A DNA stretch of 64,000 bases from Spirodela intermedia (lineage: Eukaryota > Streptophyta > Magnoliopsida > Alismatales > Araceae). The notes under the pieces are model-generated. The model searched no databases and was not told where the DNA came from. It saw only the letters and a list, made by a program, of their open reading frames with translations. The stretch is from positions 589,001 through 653,000 of the forward strand of contig LR746268.1 in assembly GCA_902729315.2 (NCBI GenBank), given 5' to 3'. This document shows positions 10,040 through 22,078 of this stretch, one piece after another. Position 1 is the stretch's first letter. Every line of letters starts with the position of its first letter. A program made the position numbers and the translations under genes.

Positions 10040-10627
10040 CTACTGGGTCAGGGAAGAGACATTGCCCTTGATGTTGTCATTGTCGTCGTCGTCGTCGTCG
10101 TCGGCGAAGGTGGCGTTCGCCAGAGGGCTGACGGATGTGGCGACGCCGCCGCCCCCGCCGCCGGCGGGGGGCGGAGACGCAGAGGAGTTCTTGTGGTTGT
10201 GCATCCAGACCTTGAAGACCTGCCGGCTGACGCCGATCTCCCGGCAGAAAACGGCGATCTCGTCGCCGGCGGCGGCGGTGGCGCCGCCCTTCTTCTGTAC
10301 CCGCCACCCGATCTTCTCCGCGAACTGCTGCATTCGCTCCTTCTGCTCGGCGGAGAACTTGGTCCTCGTCCTTCTCTTCTCCCCGGCCCTCTCCTCCGAC
10401 GCCGCCGGCGAGGACAGCGGCGGCGGCGCCCCCCCCTCCGCCAGCTCCAGGGCCACGTACTTCCGGTGGAAGTTCCGGTGGCACCCACAGGCGGCGCAGT
10501 GCAGCCCGCCGCCGCTCGCCATGTCCGGCATGAACTCCCCGCACCCATCCGTCGCGTAGGTACCCAGCGACGCCGCATGGTTGTGCATGCACTCTCTGTA
10601 CTGCTCCTTGCTCCTCTCTGCATCCAT
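10040..10627 (-). CDS. zinc-finger homeodomain (ZF-HD) transcription factor, single exon
   Basis: Plant-specific nuclear DNA-binding protein of 195 aa. Residues 10-57 form the ZF-HD dimerisation zinc finger: YRECMHNHAASLGTYATDGC, GEFMP, then LHCAACGCHRNFHRK with the ordered Cys/His set. Residues 84-147 form the atypical homeodomain, from KRRTRTKFSAEQKERMQQFA to EIAVFCREIGVSRQVFKVWM HNHKN with the recognition helix W-M-H-N-H. A Gly-rich segment, an Asp-rich stretch (176-182) and a short tail follow. Lack of introns is normal for this family. The start at 10627 gives MDAERSKEQYREC; the longer upstream frame is a reading of the GA-repeat leader. Homo- and heterodimerise through the finger. Which ZF-HD (ZHD) subgroup it belongs to is not resolved. 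Confidence 0.95.
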   Translation of the reverse strand: MDAERSKEQYRECMHNHAASLGTYATDGCGEFMPDMASGGGLHCAACGCHRNFHRKYVALELAEGGAPPPLSSPAASEERAGEKRRTRTKFSAEQKERMQQFAEKIGWRVQKKGGATAAAGDEIAVFCREIGVSRQVFKVWMHNHKNSSASPPPAGGGGGGVATSVSPLANATFADDDDDDDNDNIKGNVSSLTQ

Positions 10628-10630
10628 CCT

Positions 10631-10632
<2 letters not shown>

Positions 10633-10688
<56 letters not shown>

Positions 10689-10712
10689 TCTTCTTCTTCT
10701 TCTTCTCTCTCT
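10633..10712. repeat. (CT)n and (TTC)n tract in the ZF-HD 5' leader
   Basis: CT array to about 10683 followed by TTC repeats. It begins six bases from the ZF-HD start codon, so it is (GA)n/(GAA)n in the ZF-HD 5' UTR. GAGA motifs in this position are potential BPC-binding sites. Confidence 0.92.
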
Positions 10713-12000
10713 AGATTTCTACTCTTTCTCTCTTTTCGGGGCCACTGGTGACGTCTCCGGGATCTAATCTCGCATAACGTAATTTTTATAAGCGCCATGA
10801 AAGCTGGACACGAAATGACGGACTCAGTCATAAAAATTCTCATTAATTACATATCTGCCACTAGTTACTGATCAATATCATTCGTTAATATTTTGCGAAT
10901 AACTAAACATCATAAATAAGAAAAATATTATTATTACATTCTCTCTCTGTAACATGGTAAATTCTACGTAACGTTGGGATCAATGTGTCGGGCCGGGCAG
11001 GGCCTTGTGGGAACCCATCTTGATCCCCAAAGGGCCCGTTCTATGAAGCCCAAAGCAACTTTCTCACGATATATATATATAGAGAGAGAGAGAGATAGGC
11101 CATTTTTCTGTCAGGGTCGGGCCCTCTTGAAGCTGAGCTGAGTCTGGTTTCGGGCTTGGGCCGGCCGGCCAGGATCCATATAAGTAAATAAATGGCCTTG
11201 CAAACTGGTATCTTGGTTGAAAGTGCGCATCTATTGACGTAATATATGAAATCGGCCCTTTTTTTGCCATGGTTTTTAAATGCGTCAAGTTACCATGGGA
11301 CCATGGGGACTTCTCTCTCTCTCTCTAACCCCTCCCTAGTAAGCAGAGCAACCGGAGACCGTCCCAAGTTACCACGGCGATCCTCTCTCCTCCCTTCCAA
11401 GCGTTTTGTTTTTTTTTAACCATCGACAAGATAGAGAAAGTCACGTGCATGGGATGGGACTCTCCCCCTCTCTCTCTCTCTCTTCTCTCTATAAGATTAA
11501 ACGTCATAAGATGGATATGAGTGGAAGAAGAAGCCTGCAAACTGAGCCCATGCAACAAATTGCCCCCCACTCTCTCTCTCTCTCTCTCTCTCTCTAGCTG
11601 ACGGGTCTATTTTTACACAGGGACACGTGTCAGATGAAGACGCGTGCATGGACAAATAGGCCCGCCGACAGGGCCTGCAAGAGACATAAAACCCATCCTA
11701 CATTTAATGAACAAGTCTAATTCAGACACGTGATATCACCTCCCGTCTCTGTATCATGAACGGAGATAATGGGCTTTGGGTTCGACTGAGCTCGCTAGAA
11801 GCACGTGTTCGGACCAAATTGATTATATTGGGCCCTTTAAATGGGCCGAGTAATACGATTTTTTATTTCTTAATATTGAATAGGGAAAAAATGGTATTCG
11901 AGACATTTTATTTCAGGCCTTGGGCCGAAGTTAGTGAAGCCCAAGCCCAATAATTTATTATTTCCCTTTGATGTCGATAATTACATTTATAATTTGATTT
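10713..12000. other. intergenic spacer between divergent ZF-HD and BPC genes
   Basis: No gene recognised. Holds a TA repeat then GA repeat at about 11071-11096, CT arrays at 11312-11326, 11466-11490 and 11571-11595, several ACGTG cores (around 11442, 11625, 11728 and 11802) and repeated GGCCC/GGGCC motifs. Short ORFs here read through the CT arrays. Confidence 0.5.
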
Positions 12001-12625
12001 CCACGTGGCACTGACCGCATCCCACGTGCCATAAAAGACGCGTATTTAAAGCAAAGGGTTTCCTACCGTCCCTCTCATCTCCCCTCCACCTCTCTCTTTC
12101 TCTCTCTCGCTCTCTGTGTCAATCTCTCTCCATCGCACCGCGGCAAGAACCCTAGAGAGCGTTTATCTCTCCTCTCTCCTCTCTCCTCCGAGTAAGAGTC
12201 TCTCTCCTCTGTGTTCTCTCTCCTCTGTACAAATGGCGCTTTCAACCACCACAGTAGATTCCATGCCTTCGCCCGCTTCGTTCAAATGTCTCCTCGCCGC
12301 CCTTCTCTTTGTCGTCGCTCCTCGGAGAAGCTTGCGGGGCTTCTCGGATCTTGGGGGTCTCCTCCGCCGGCTTCACGGATCTTTGCCCAGGACTCCCTTC
12401 CTTGTCCCTCTGATCTGTTTTGTTTTACTGCGTTAGGGTTTTTTTCGATTTCTCTCTCTGCCCCCGCCTTCTATCTCTGCTCTCCAGTGCGTTCTTCTGT
12501 TTTCCTGTCCTGTTTATCGCGATGCGGGAGGATTCGATGTGGTTTATGGATAGATGGGTTTAATTATCGCATTATTTGGTGATTTCCCTCAGAATTTGTT
12601 TCCTCATTCGCAGCAGTCTGCTTCC
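12001..12625 (+). promoter_or_regulatory. core promoter and 5' leader (probable 5'-UTR intron) of the BPC gene
   Basis: Two G-boxes (CCACGTGG at 12001-12008, CCCACGTGCC at 12021-12030) are followed by a TATA-like TATTTAAA at 12043-12050 and a CT/TC-rich leader from about 12070 to 12225. A good acceptor (TTCGCAG at 12607-12613) lies 12 bases before the start codon, suggesting a leader intron. An upstream ATG frame at 12233-12436 (67 codons) would be a uORF only if that sequence is retained in the mRNA. Confidence 0.5.
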
Positions 12626-13453
12626 ATGGACGACGGCGGATTGGGGATCCGGAACTGGGGCGGATACTATGACCATCAGCCTGCGGTGAAGGGCTTGGGG
12701 CTGAATCTGATGTCGAACATGGCGGCCGGAGAGGGGGACACCAAGCCGCTCCTTCCGAATGGGACCTTCCTCCATCGCGACTGCGGCGCTCTTCCTGATC
12801 ATCCCGTCTCCATGCAGTACAACAACTGGATCCGCCCTCGAGACGGCAACAGGATCCTCCATGTGATGCCCAATTACACAATGCTCTCTGATCCTCAAGC
12901 TTCGGGGAATCCCCAAACTCTTCAGATGCTGCAGCCGCCGGACTCGGCCCCAGTCTCTGATGCGGCGGGCGGCAGGAAGGAGGGACCTCCTTCGAAGAAG
13001 AGATCGCAGGGTGGCCGCCGCAACAGCGCCCCAAGGGCGAAGAAGCCCAAGAAGACTCCTGCGCCGCGAGACGAGATGGGGGGGAAATCTTCTGCTGGTC
13101 CTCGGGCAAAAGGTGCGAAGAAGAGCTCGGGGATTGTGATCAACGGGATAAACCTGGATATCTCCGGGCTCCCGACTCCAGTCTGCTCCTGCACGGGCAC
13201 TCCTCAGCAATGCTACCGCTGGGGCATCGGTGGGTGGCAGTCAGCCTGCTGCACCACCACTGTTTCGATGTACCCGCTTCCAATGAGCACGAAGAGGAGG
13301 GGGGCTCGAATAGCAGGGCGGAAGATGAGCCAGGGGGCATTTAAGAAGGTGTTGGAGAAGCTCGCAGGTGAAGGGTATAATCTTTCCAATCCGATTGATC
13401 TGAGCGCCCACTGGGCCAAGCATGGGACGAACAAGTATGTGACCATCAGGTGA
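12626..13453 (+). CDS. BPC: BARLEY B RECOMBINANT/BASIC PENTACYSTEINE GAGA-binding factor (class I-like)
   Basis: Nuclear factor that binds GA/CT repeats and recruits chromatin regulators, including Polycomb components, at plant promoters. 275 aa in one coding exon, matching class I BPC length. Residues 1-30 (WGGYYDHQPAVKGLGLNLMS) are the class I N-terminus. Residues 117-168 are a Lys/Arg-rich nuclear-localisation region. Residues about 168-275 are the BPC DNA-binding domain with five cysteines (187, 189, 196, 208, 209) in VCSCTGTPQQCYRWGIGGWQ and SACC, then RKMSQGAF and WAKHGTNKYVTIR at the C-terminus. The chosen ATG (12626) gives the conserved start MDDGG; the frame continues upstream to 12554 but that lies in the probable leader intron. 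The surrounding window is rich in its target motif. Confidence 0.95.
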   Translation: MDDGGLGIRNWGGYYDHQPAVKGLGLNLMSNMAAGEGDTKPLLPNGTFLHRDCGALPDHPVSMQYNNWIRPRDGNRILHVMPNYTMLSDPQASGNPQTLQMLQPPDSAPVSDAAGGRKEGPPSKKRSQGGRRNSAPRAKKPKKTPAPRDEMGGKSSAGPRAKGAKKSSGIVINGINLDISGLPTPVCSCTGTPQQCYRWGIGGWQSACCTTTVSMYPLPMSTKRRGARIAGRKMSQGAFKKVLEKLAGEGYNLSNPIDLSAHWAKHGTNKYVTIR

Positions 13454-14626
13454 AAGACCTGTAGAATTTGAATGGAAGCTGCTAGGATGCCTGAACTCTG
13501 TGTACATCCTACCATGTGATCTATCCCCTGGAGCAGCTCCCAGAAGGCATGGTAGCCTTGGAAACTTTCTCTGAAGCTTTCACAGCGGCTGCCAGAGTAC
13601 TCCTCTACTGCTGACACTATATTTCCTCTCTTGCTGGCACGAGAGCATCTGTTTCTGTTCTCATGTCGTTGGATTTCAGTCTCACAGTTATCTTGAATGA
13701 CGACTGTATTTTCCCTTCCCAGGCTTCTCCTGACTTTAGGTCAATGATGGAAATTTGTGCTTTCAGGTGTAGGTTCTTCTGACGTTATCAAAATGGAAAT
13801 TTTGTCATCATTCATCCATTTATCTAAACTCTCTGGTCATGGGTGTTTTATTTCAATTATCTGAGCTGATCCTGGAATGGATTTCTTTGAAGATGCTGAT
13901 CTCGCTGATATCCATATTACTACCATTCTTTTTTTTTTCCTTCTTTCTGTTGCACGTTATTTTCCTCATTAGGGTTTGTGGAGCCCTGAAAGAAGGGCTG
14001 GGCGTGCAGGAACTCTGATGTCGCGAGATTGTGTTTGGTCAAAGTATCTTATTTCCATCATCTGAGCAGACGCTCTAGATTGGATTTCTTGCTGACAAGT
14101 CTCCTGCTTTTTTTTTTTCCTTTTTAAGAAAAAAATCAGCTGACTAAGGGACAATCCAGACTCTGCCTGTATATATATATGTATTTATTTATTTTTCATT
14201 TTTATATTTTGGCTTATTTCCGCAGTTGAATTCTTCGTTTGCTTAAAGAACTGGTTTCTTGAGATCCTCTTTCTGAGCCCCGGATTTTACTTGCTATAGT
14301 GGAACCACACCTGAGTTCCCCATACTTGTGAGGAATGCTGGTTGACTTTTTGCTCTCGATTACCCATTCTCGGCTACATTTTTTTTATTGCGCATTATTT
14401 TCCTCGTCAGATCTATCAGAATCTGTGATTTTTTTTTAAACAACTGTTGGCTCGGGGGCTCTGTTTCAGATCCATCTTGCTGTTGTGAAGATTGTCGATG
14501 GGTTCCTTGAAAATTACCGTCTTTGTGGGCTCCTGCCCTCGAGTCAACCCTCGATCTGAGTTGACTTGCAAGATCTTGCAATGTTGTGCTATGGGTCAGC
14601 TGGTGTCAGCTTCCCCCCCCCCCCCC

Positions 14627-14661
<35 letters not shown>

Positions 14662-14884
14662 GCTCTCCTTGTTGGATATTATTATCTTCTATGAAAAAAG
14701 CGAAATGTTCTCCAAATTTTTTTATAAGGATTTTTGAGATGATTAATCTGAGGGGTTATTTCTCAAAGTGGTAAGATGGAAGGCTGATCTCTAAATCTAG
14801 TATTTTGAAATGACTTTATCATAATTAACTCAAAAAATAAAAATTAAGAGAAATTTATGTACTAATTAATAAATAGCAATCTGA

Positions 14885-14935
<51 letters not shown>

Positions 14936-15254
14936 ACTTCATTCTATTTCAAAATATGCCCTTGAATATTTAGCATCCAAGTTGGTCATAATAGCCGTGG
15001 AATCTACATCAAAATGGTCAGCGCGCCAATAGATTTCAGAGATCTACCACCCCAGAAAGGTCTTCCCAGAATAGCCGAATAATCTACATAAAAAAATAGT
15101 CAACGATGCCAAGAAAATTAAGTGGTCTTCCCACTCCCCAGGGGGCCATGGAAACCATCCAACCAGAGACGTCCGCCCCCAAGAGCGAGATGAACTGCCA
15201 CTCCAAAAGGCCCTGTACAGAGAGAGACAAACAAGAAGGGGCGGGCCGGGCCTC
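13454..15254. other. BPC 3' UTR and intergenic spacer
   Basis: The first few hundred bases are probably BPC 3' UTR. Then T-rich DNA with C-run plus CT microsatellite at 14614-14664 and a long CT array at 14888-14935. A TTTTTTCCTTTT-type block associated with GCACGTTATTTTCCTC recurs near 13930, 14110 and 14380, so old small duplications are likely. No gene recognised. The last ~150 bp before 15255 are probably TMN 3' UTR. Confidence 0.45.
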
Positions 15255-18200
15255 CTACTCGCACTTGATGGAGCGGTATATGTGGCGGACGAAGAGGAGG
15301 GCGGCCCGGAAGCCGACTGTGCCGAGCATGAGGAAGAAGCCATAGCAGATGCAGGCCATGTAGCCGAAGAAGAAGGACGTCTGCATGAAGCCCGACATGT
15401 CCGAGCGGGCGTAGTAGTAGTAGAGGCAGTTGCCGTAGATGAACAAGCCAGTCGAGCCACCACAGAGGAAGGACCTGCACCGCAGACAACCCCATGCTCA
15501 CAGACAATCATAGCTACTAACCAGTATGCACCCATGAGCCCAGGAAGATTATGCCTCTTTTTCAGTAAATTGTGGTTTCAGAAGTCTCTCTGTCTGTCTG
15601 CCTGGTTTGTGTGTGTGTGTGTGTGTGTGAGTTTTTTTTTTAAAATTATTTTATTTTATTTATGGGGATATAAGAAAACATGGCTGTTTTTTTCTAAAAA
15701 AGGATAGGAAAAAAAGACTGCAGAGAATTTAATCAACTATTTCGGTGAAAATGTTGAGTAACCATGTGGAAATGATGCCTCTTTTTCAGGAAATAGTGGT
15801 TGCAGAAGTCTGTGTTTTTTTTTTCTTTTTGAATATAAAGGGGATAGAAGAAAACATGGCTGTTTTCTTTTTTTAAAAAGGATATAAAAAAAGAAATGCA
15901 GAGAATTTTAATCTACTTATTTCGGTGAAAAAAGGAATGCATAGCTGAAATAGCATGTGTTTCAGATTTCTGTTCCTTGATTTTGACACTCGATTTAGCA
16001 TGGATAGACCTAGCCGAAGGAGGCGGTCCTCACTTTATCATTCATCTTTCCCTACTATTTTCAGCTAATGTTTCTCTTCCCCACTGGTGATAATCCTCAG
16101 CCCCCCATCCGTCTTCACCCTTCTAAACACCATGTTTTCAGTCTTCCTCTCTCCTCTGCCCCACCCCTCACATGTTGTTCTCCATTCTCCTTCACAATAT
16201 GCGACGCCCATCTCTCATCTCGACCAGTGAAACCCTTCCCTTAGTATCTCATGCCTGAGTCTTTTCTGCCACCCGGGCTGTCCCCATTTGTTCTCTATCC
16301 TCTACCTTGCCCAGTTCCTGCCCCCCTCTCTGTACTGTGGGTATCTTTCAAAAGGGATTAAGTTCCTGTATCTGAGTGGGAGCCCCCAGGACTTGTTGAC
16401 ATAAAAATTAAAATGTTCAAGATGAGGATCAGCATGCCGCATATATCATCACACTTGAGAGTAAATATTCAAAAACCAGGCATACATACAGGTCATAAAA
16501 GGGTTATTTCAAGAACATCGCATCTATGCTGAAGAAAATGATGATTCCAAAATAATTTATTTTATGGATAGAGATATATTTCCTCAAGAATACGATGCAT
16601 ATATAGGGATATCCACAACAAAAAATTAGAGTCAAGAGGAAAAAATAATGTCTCTATCACACTGGAAACACAATCAACTAAGTTTCCAACGTGATTCAAA
16701 AGAACATATCATAAGTGGAAAAAGGTGACACGCTGGATCATAGCTTGGGGAAAGGAAACCAAGAGAACATTAATCAAACAAAGGAGTATGAAGTGGGTAG
16801 ATTACCTCCACCACCATGCATGATCTTCTGCAGCAAGCTGAAAGTATGTCAGTGCCACTGTGATGAAGGCGGTGACGATTAAGAGAATAATGAAGACAAT
16901 GAAAAGGATGCTGTATATAGTATAAATTCTGTGGCCCCACACGCTGGCAAATATGTAGTACAGCTCGATGTAAATAGCACTGAAAGGCAAAAATCCAGCC
17001 ATTGCCATCTGCGGAATGGTACTGCGATACCAAGGCAATGGAGGAATCTCTCTAGGGAACTTGCTGGTACGAACAGGAGCTTGGAACTCTGTTTTGCTAT
17101 TTTTACCGGCAATCCCACCCAAGACAAGCAATGGAAAGGTTACCAATGTCCATATCAGAGCGATCACCACAATGGTCCCAAAAGGCAATGCTGCAGTGGC
17201 ATTATATGCAATTGCAACTGTATTAAGGAAGCAGAATGTCAAGAAAAGGGGCCCACAGAAGAGGCATCCTGTCAGTAGCAAATTTCTCACCTGCCACACA
17301 AACCAATAAAAGTTGCATTAGAACCGTAAAGCAATACTCAAATCAAGAATATGACCAGTAAGGGGAGGAATTAATCCTATTGCATTAAGTACAAAGGTAG
17401 AAGTGTCAGCAGACCAAAAAGCTTATCTATCGTTTTACATATTCCTTCGTGCAAATTTATAATCACACAACTGGATCTTTGAGATAGGATGAACATTTGA
17501 CAGATGTAAATACATTGATGATATTAAATAGAAATACAGTGCAACAAAAAATTACCCAGTTGGTCCCTTCAAGTTGGAAATAGAAAGAGGTTGCTGTATA
17601 ACCAGCTATTCCAGAAGTAAGTGCATATATAACGACCAAAGCAGTGAAAAGTGCGCCACGGTTGTAAGGATAAAATACCCCGACTAGCGCGAGAATAAAA
17701 ATGAAAATAGCACTGCAATGCAAGAGAATCACAAATCAGGTTATGAGACAATATTAAAACAGAGTACATATGAACTAAGCAACACATGGACTTATACAAC
17801 GAACGTATGAAAAAAATAAGCTAGAGGAAATAATACAAACAGTGCAAATAGTTGAGTGCCAGATCCGATGCAGGCAGCAAGAAGTGACTTGTTTTTAGGA
17901 AATCTGAAGACATCGCCATGGATATATTTCCACCCCGTCTCTTCTTGATCTTCAACGGACTCTTCATCATGGGCATACCTTTGCACAAGAAGAACACCAT
18001 GGAAGTAAGCAAAAGAAGAGGCATAACTATAGAAACCTCAGTATCCAGAGAAACAGCAATAGGAAATCACATCAAAAATATCAATTCATGGAAGTCTTTT
18101 ATAAAATTCTGTAAGACAGAGAAACTAACTACAAAATCTTATTTTAGGCATAACTATAGAAACCTCAGTATCCAGAGAAACAGCAATAGGAAATCACATC

Positions 18201-20206
18201 AAAAATATCAATTCATGGAAGTCTTTTATAAAATTCTGTAAGACAGAGAAACTAACTACAAAATCTTATTTTCGGAGAAAGTAAAACTGTTCCACTCTGC
18301 CCTTCAGTGCAACACACATCAAACATTGATGAGTGGAAAGGTCAAACAGAGGAGAAAACTGAAATGCAAAAATTTGAACAATTAGTAGAGATTATAATGC
18401 CGGGAATCATTTCATGCATAGAATCATCTCTCGAGGGGAACTGAACTTATACTAACTATATGCTGATCATACTTGCTGTGGAAATTTAGGACTTTGTATC
18501 ATCATAATATTAGGCTTTATGCACATATTTTCCTACTAAAAATATTACAATGCCTTCAGAACATACTAATTTCACTGCATGTGCGATCGACAGGATGAAA
18601 TAAAATAAAGCGGCTCAAATAAAAGGAATGAGGGAGATTAAACAAGTTTCTCACTTTACAAAGTCATTCCTTAGCACACGCATGAGAATTGTAGATAAGA
18701 ATCCCGTCAAGAGAAGCGCTGTCACACATGAATTGATAATTGAAAACCAATGAATCTCCAAGTGGCGTGACAGAGAAGAGGACTGGGAATACTTATCCAT
18801 TCTCTTCTTATACGGAATATCCGTCTCTGTCCACTTGACAGAGTACGAAAATTCTATGTCAATCTCCCTGTCTTCAGTGATATCCACCAGGGAATTAATA
18901 TCATTCTTTGCATTGATCTCAACCACGTGGTCCTCGTTGTAGTGGATATCAAAGTGTATGTGCCTATGGAGGAAGTATTTAGAGTCACTAGGATCCTTCC
19001 CATCTTCTTCCACCTTCCCAACAAATCCCCATAATGGCAGATCATCATAGTACATCTGGAAGTAGTAGTTCTTCATGACAACACTCCGGAACCGGGAAAC
19101 TTCTTCTTTAGTGAGCTTCTTCTGGCAGACAACTTTGGAATTCAGGTCGATGAGGAAGTCAAGTTTGTAGGGAGCATCAATAAGGCGGTCCCCATTCAAG
19201 ACCTCACCAAGAGCTTCTAGTTTCTCCTTGACATCACCTGTGTAGAGTTGGATATGAGAATGTTAGACAACTCTGGTTAAGAAACATGGATGATTCCAAA
19301 TTACATGGAGCATTCAAACCTGGAAAGCAGAAGGGGAGATCATAGTACCGGTATGTCTCACTGAAATGAGAAGCGCAAGTAAAATTAGAAAAAAGAGATC
19401 GCTACAAAGACATAAGTGAAAAATGGCAAGGCATAAATATGGAAAGTTGCACAACTAACCAGTACACTAGCCTGATCATATCTAACAACAAACAAAGGTG
19501 TTATGCAACACCCACTGACTAGCAAAGTAGACTTTCTGGACAAAGTTTATCTAAGCTTTATATAATTTTTGATAAAACATATGTGATCTTAGGTTTAGGA
19601 GGCGCTACACTTTCCATCTCCTTTCTGCAATGGTATGTGAAACTTAAAACCATAAAAGATATCCGGTAGAAGAAGCACCATTCAGACAGATTCCACGGAG
19701 ATGATGAGAAGTCCGAAGCCTGTTGGTAGCTATTAAGACTTGGGAAAAATTCTCGCATATCCCAAAATAAATCAGTCCAATTAACAGCTTTATACGCCCA
19801 ATATCGTCGTAAATGACGTAAATTAGCCATTACTTAAATAATCCCCGACGTCGGGAAAGATAAAAAAAAGTAATTGCATGATTATCAAATGTGTACTACA
19901 ATCGCTGCAAACATCAAATAGAAAAGCATTGAATGAATATTTAAAGACACATGTGCGGAATCCCTAAATATCCCCCCCACGTTAGAGAAAACACCCACAG
20001 ATCCGGATAGGGCAAAAAGGGCCGGAACGGGGATAGGAGGGCAGCCTTCACCTTGGATTGTGGAACGGCCCGACCTTGTTGGCGTAGAGAGGGACATGAT
20101 CCCCTCGCTTGTAGCTGTGGTCAGACGCATCACAGACAACCCCTGCAACTGCGAAACACACAAGGAGACCTGAGATCTTCACCAGAACCGCCGCCCTCCT
20201 CCCCAT
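15255..20206 (-). CDS. TMN: transmembrane nine superfamily (TMN/EMP70) nonaspanin, 7 exons
   Basis: TMN proteins are Golgi/endosomal multi-pass proteins with nine membrane helices. Exons on the minus strand: 20206-20052, 19360-19320, 19237-18655, 17978-17841, 17712-17556, 17290-16806, 15474-15255. All junction phases fit and give 592 aa, the size of Arabidopsis TMN1-type proteins. There is a signal peptide (residues 1-25, ISGLLVCFAVAGVV), then a lumenal domain with YANKVGPFHNPSETYRYYDL and FCFPGDVKEKLEALGEVLNG. The first helix is in exon 3, followed by DEESVEDQEETGWKYIHGDV, then the C-terminal helices. The protein ends RSIKCE, matching the KxD/E Golgi-retention signal described for plant EMP12. 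The 5' leader contains CT repeats (20282-20313). The start is fixed by the signal peptide. Confidence 0.95.
15550..15945. repeat. imperfect tandem duplication (~225 bp) in TMN intron 6
   Basis: Copy 1 from about 15550 and copy 2 from about 15775 both begin ATGCCTCTTTTTCAG and contain AGAAAACATGGCTGTTTT and AGAGAATTT followed by ATTTCGGTGAAAA. Copy 1 also carries a (GT)n run at 15608-15630 absent from copy 2. Confidence 0.75.
18019..18272. repeat. 127-bp tandem duplication in TMN intron 3
   Basis: 18019-18145 and 18146-18272 look identical by eye, both starting AGGCATAACTATAG and ending AAATCTTATTTT. The lack of differences implies a recent duplication, or an assembly artefact. It lies just upstream, on +, of the exon at 17841-17978, so splicing should be unaffected. 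Confidence 0.92.
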
Positions 20207-22078
20207 CTCTCTCCTACCTTCCCTCCCCCTCCCCCTTCTCTCCTTCGATGAGTGAGAACTTGTCAATCCCCAAGACGAAGATGAGAGAGAGAGGGAGAGA
20301 GAGAGAGAGAGCATCCACATTGGTTCCGAGGACAACGAACTAAGAAGATCGACAGAGATTCCGCTCACCTGAACAGCGGTACCCTCACCGCATACAGGCA
20401 CTCTGAACCGCTCGATCGACAAGCCCCAGGAATGGACGGTCCAGATGCCCTCCCAAGGTGTAGAGGGCAGGGTTGCAGCTTCCCGTGCAATCCGTTGACC
20501 CAGAAAATTCTACACGTGGCCCACACCTTGTCGCCCAAAATGTCAGTCCTCCTTGTTCGAGGGTATGGGTGGACCTTTGTAGCACTAATCACCCACTCTC
20601 AGCTATTTTTCATAAGTGGGTTGACTTTGACCTTGAGAGAAATAATAATATAGCATATATTAGGCTTCATAAGACCAATCCATGCATATAGTTAGGCCAA
20701 TTAATTTCATAATATTTTTTAAACTAAGTAAGCTACATATTTAATAAGTCAAAGGCTATTTTTAGTAATTATCGCTTTGATGGCTCGTGTGGAGGTCTCC
20801 CTCTCTCTCTCTCTCTCTCTCGCTCTCTACCCCCTCTTATCTCTCTCTCTCTCTCTCTCGCTAATTATACTTGGAGGTGCGTGGGGTCCATATTTTTAAT
20901 ATAATAAATAATAAGCCTGAAATATAGAAAAAATGACCATATGTCTTATAGATTTAAGCCCAAAATAGAAGTACACAGTATCATAAGATATAGGGTATCT
21001 TTTATGTATAAAAATAAAAAAGGGTTTAATGCAAAAATCCGTTTAACGGATTGTCTCGGATCCGACTCGCCTTAATGGATCCACGGTTCAGCTATTCGTC
21101 CGGAGCCCAGTAGGTCAATGTGTGGGCTCCACGTGAGAATCCAACGGTCCTTGCCCACGTGGGTGGTCACGTGTGCCACAGAGAGAAAAGCCAAAGCTCC
21201 TATCCCAAGACTTCCAAGAAATCTCCACCGTTTGTTAAACCATCCCGGAAGATGGGGCCCTACTGGCCGTCGGATTACCCTCGCAGGGCAGCCAAATCTT
21301 AAGCAACACCGAGGAGCATCATAACGAGTTTTGTTTTATTACATTTAAAATCAGTTGTCAACGGCCCCAGAAACACCATCCAGAGGCCGGCCCGTGACTT
21401 TCGGGCTTTTGGACTTTAGCCCATAAAATCTAAAAGTTTTCTCTCAGAGCCGTTCACTCTGCCGATAAGTATTATCCCGGGCTTCGGGCCAGGTTTTCAT
21501 AAAGTTGGCCTGGCCCGTATTAAATATGCTGAGCCGTAATAATAATAATAATTTTAATAATATTACCGGCTAGGAGATGCGAATGCTTGGTTGGGAGATG
21601 CTCAGAGCAAATGGCGTGGTCGACGAAGTTGCTACCGCCGCCGGCAATGGAGGCAGCCGCCGAGGGGAACGCCGCCGGGGCCGCCGTCCTGCGCCGATCA
21701 GTGCACGGTCGTCTTATTCGCGGCTCTCTCTCGATCTGTAAGCCAGATTCGTCTGTTTGATTTGTCTCCCCCTTGCCCGAGGTGGAGGGGGATTTCCTTG
21801 AGAGCTAGGGTTTTTTCTTTCGATCGGTTGTTGGGAGAGCTGGGATCTCAGATATCGCTGCGTTTGGGAGGGGATCTGAGTTTTTTTTTTTGTGCTGGCT
21901 TTTCCTGGAAGACGCGGTGGGTGAGTTTCCGGTTCCGGCAGGTGAGGGTTGATCGGTAGATGAACATGAAATGGTCTTTCTAGCTTTCTCGAGCACGCGA
22001 ACTTACGCTACAGTGGAGTAGAAAGTGTTTTTTCTTGCTTGATCGGCAGTCTTGCATTGTGGGGGCGAGGGCCAGGAA
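20207..22078. promoter_or_regulatory. divergent promoter region between TMN (-) and the DYRK kinase (+)
   Basis: TMN leader with GA repeat at 20282-20313. CT arrays at 20802-20825 and 20840-20861. ACGTG cores around 20513, 21130, 21157 and 21168. Many GGCCC motifs at 21360-21510. From about 21590 the sequence is GC-rich and probably the kinase leader. A good acceptor (GATCGGCAG, ending near 22049) suggests a 5'-UTR intron. A short frame at 21611 (MAWSTKLLPPPA) could be a uORF. No independent gene recognised. Confidence 0.45.

Noticed and set aside
10048-10714. Long frames in other phases and on the opposite strand over the ZF-HD gene
   Set aside because: Shadows produced by high GC content of the real ZF-HD exon.
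12233-12436. 67-aa ATG frame upstream of the BPC gene
   Set aside because: Lies in the probable leader/intron; not conserved-looking. Mentioned only as a possible uORF.
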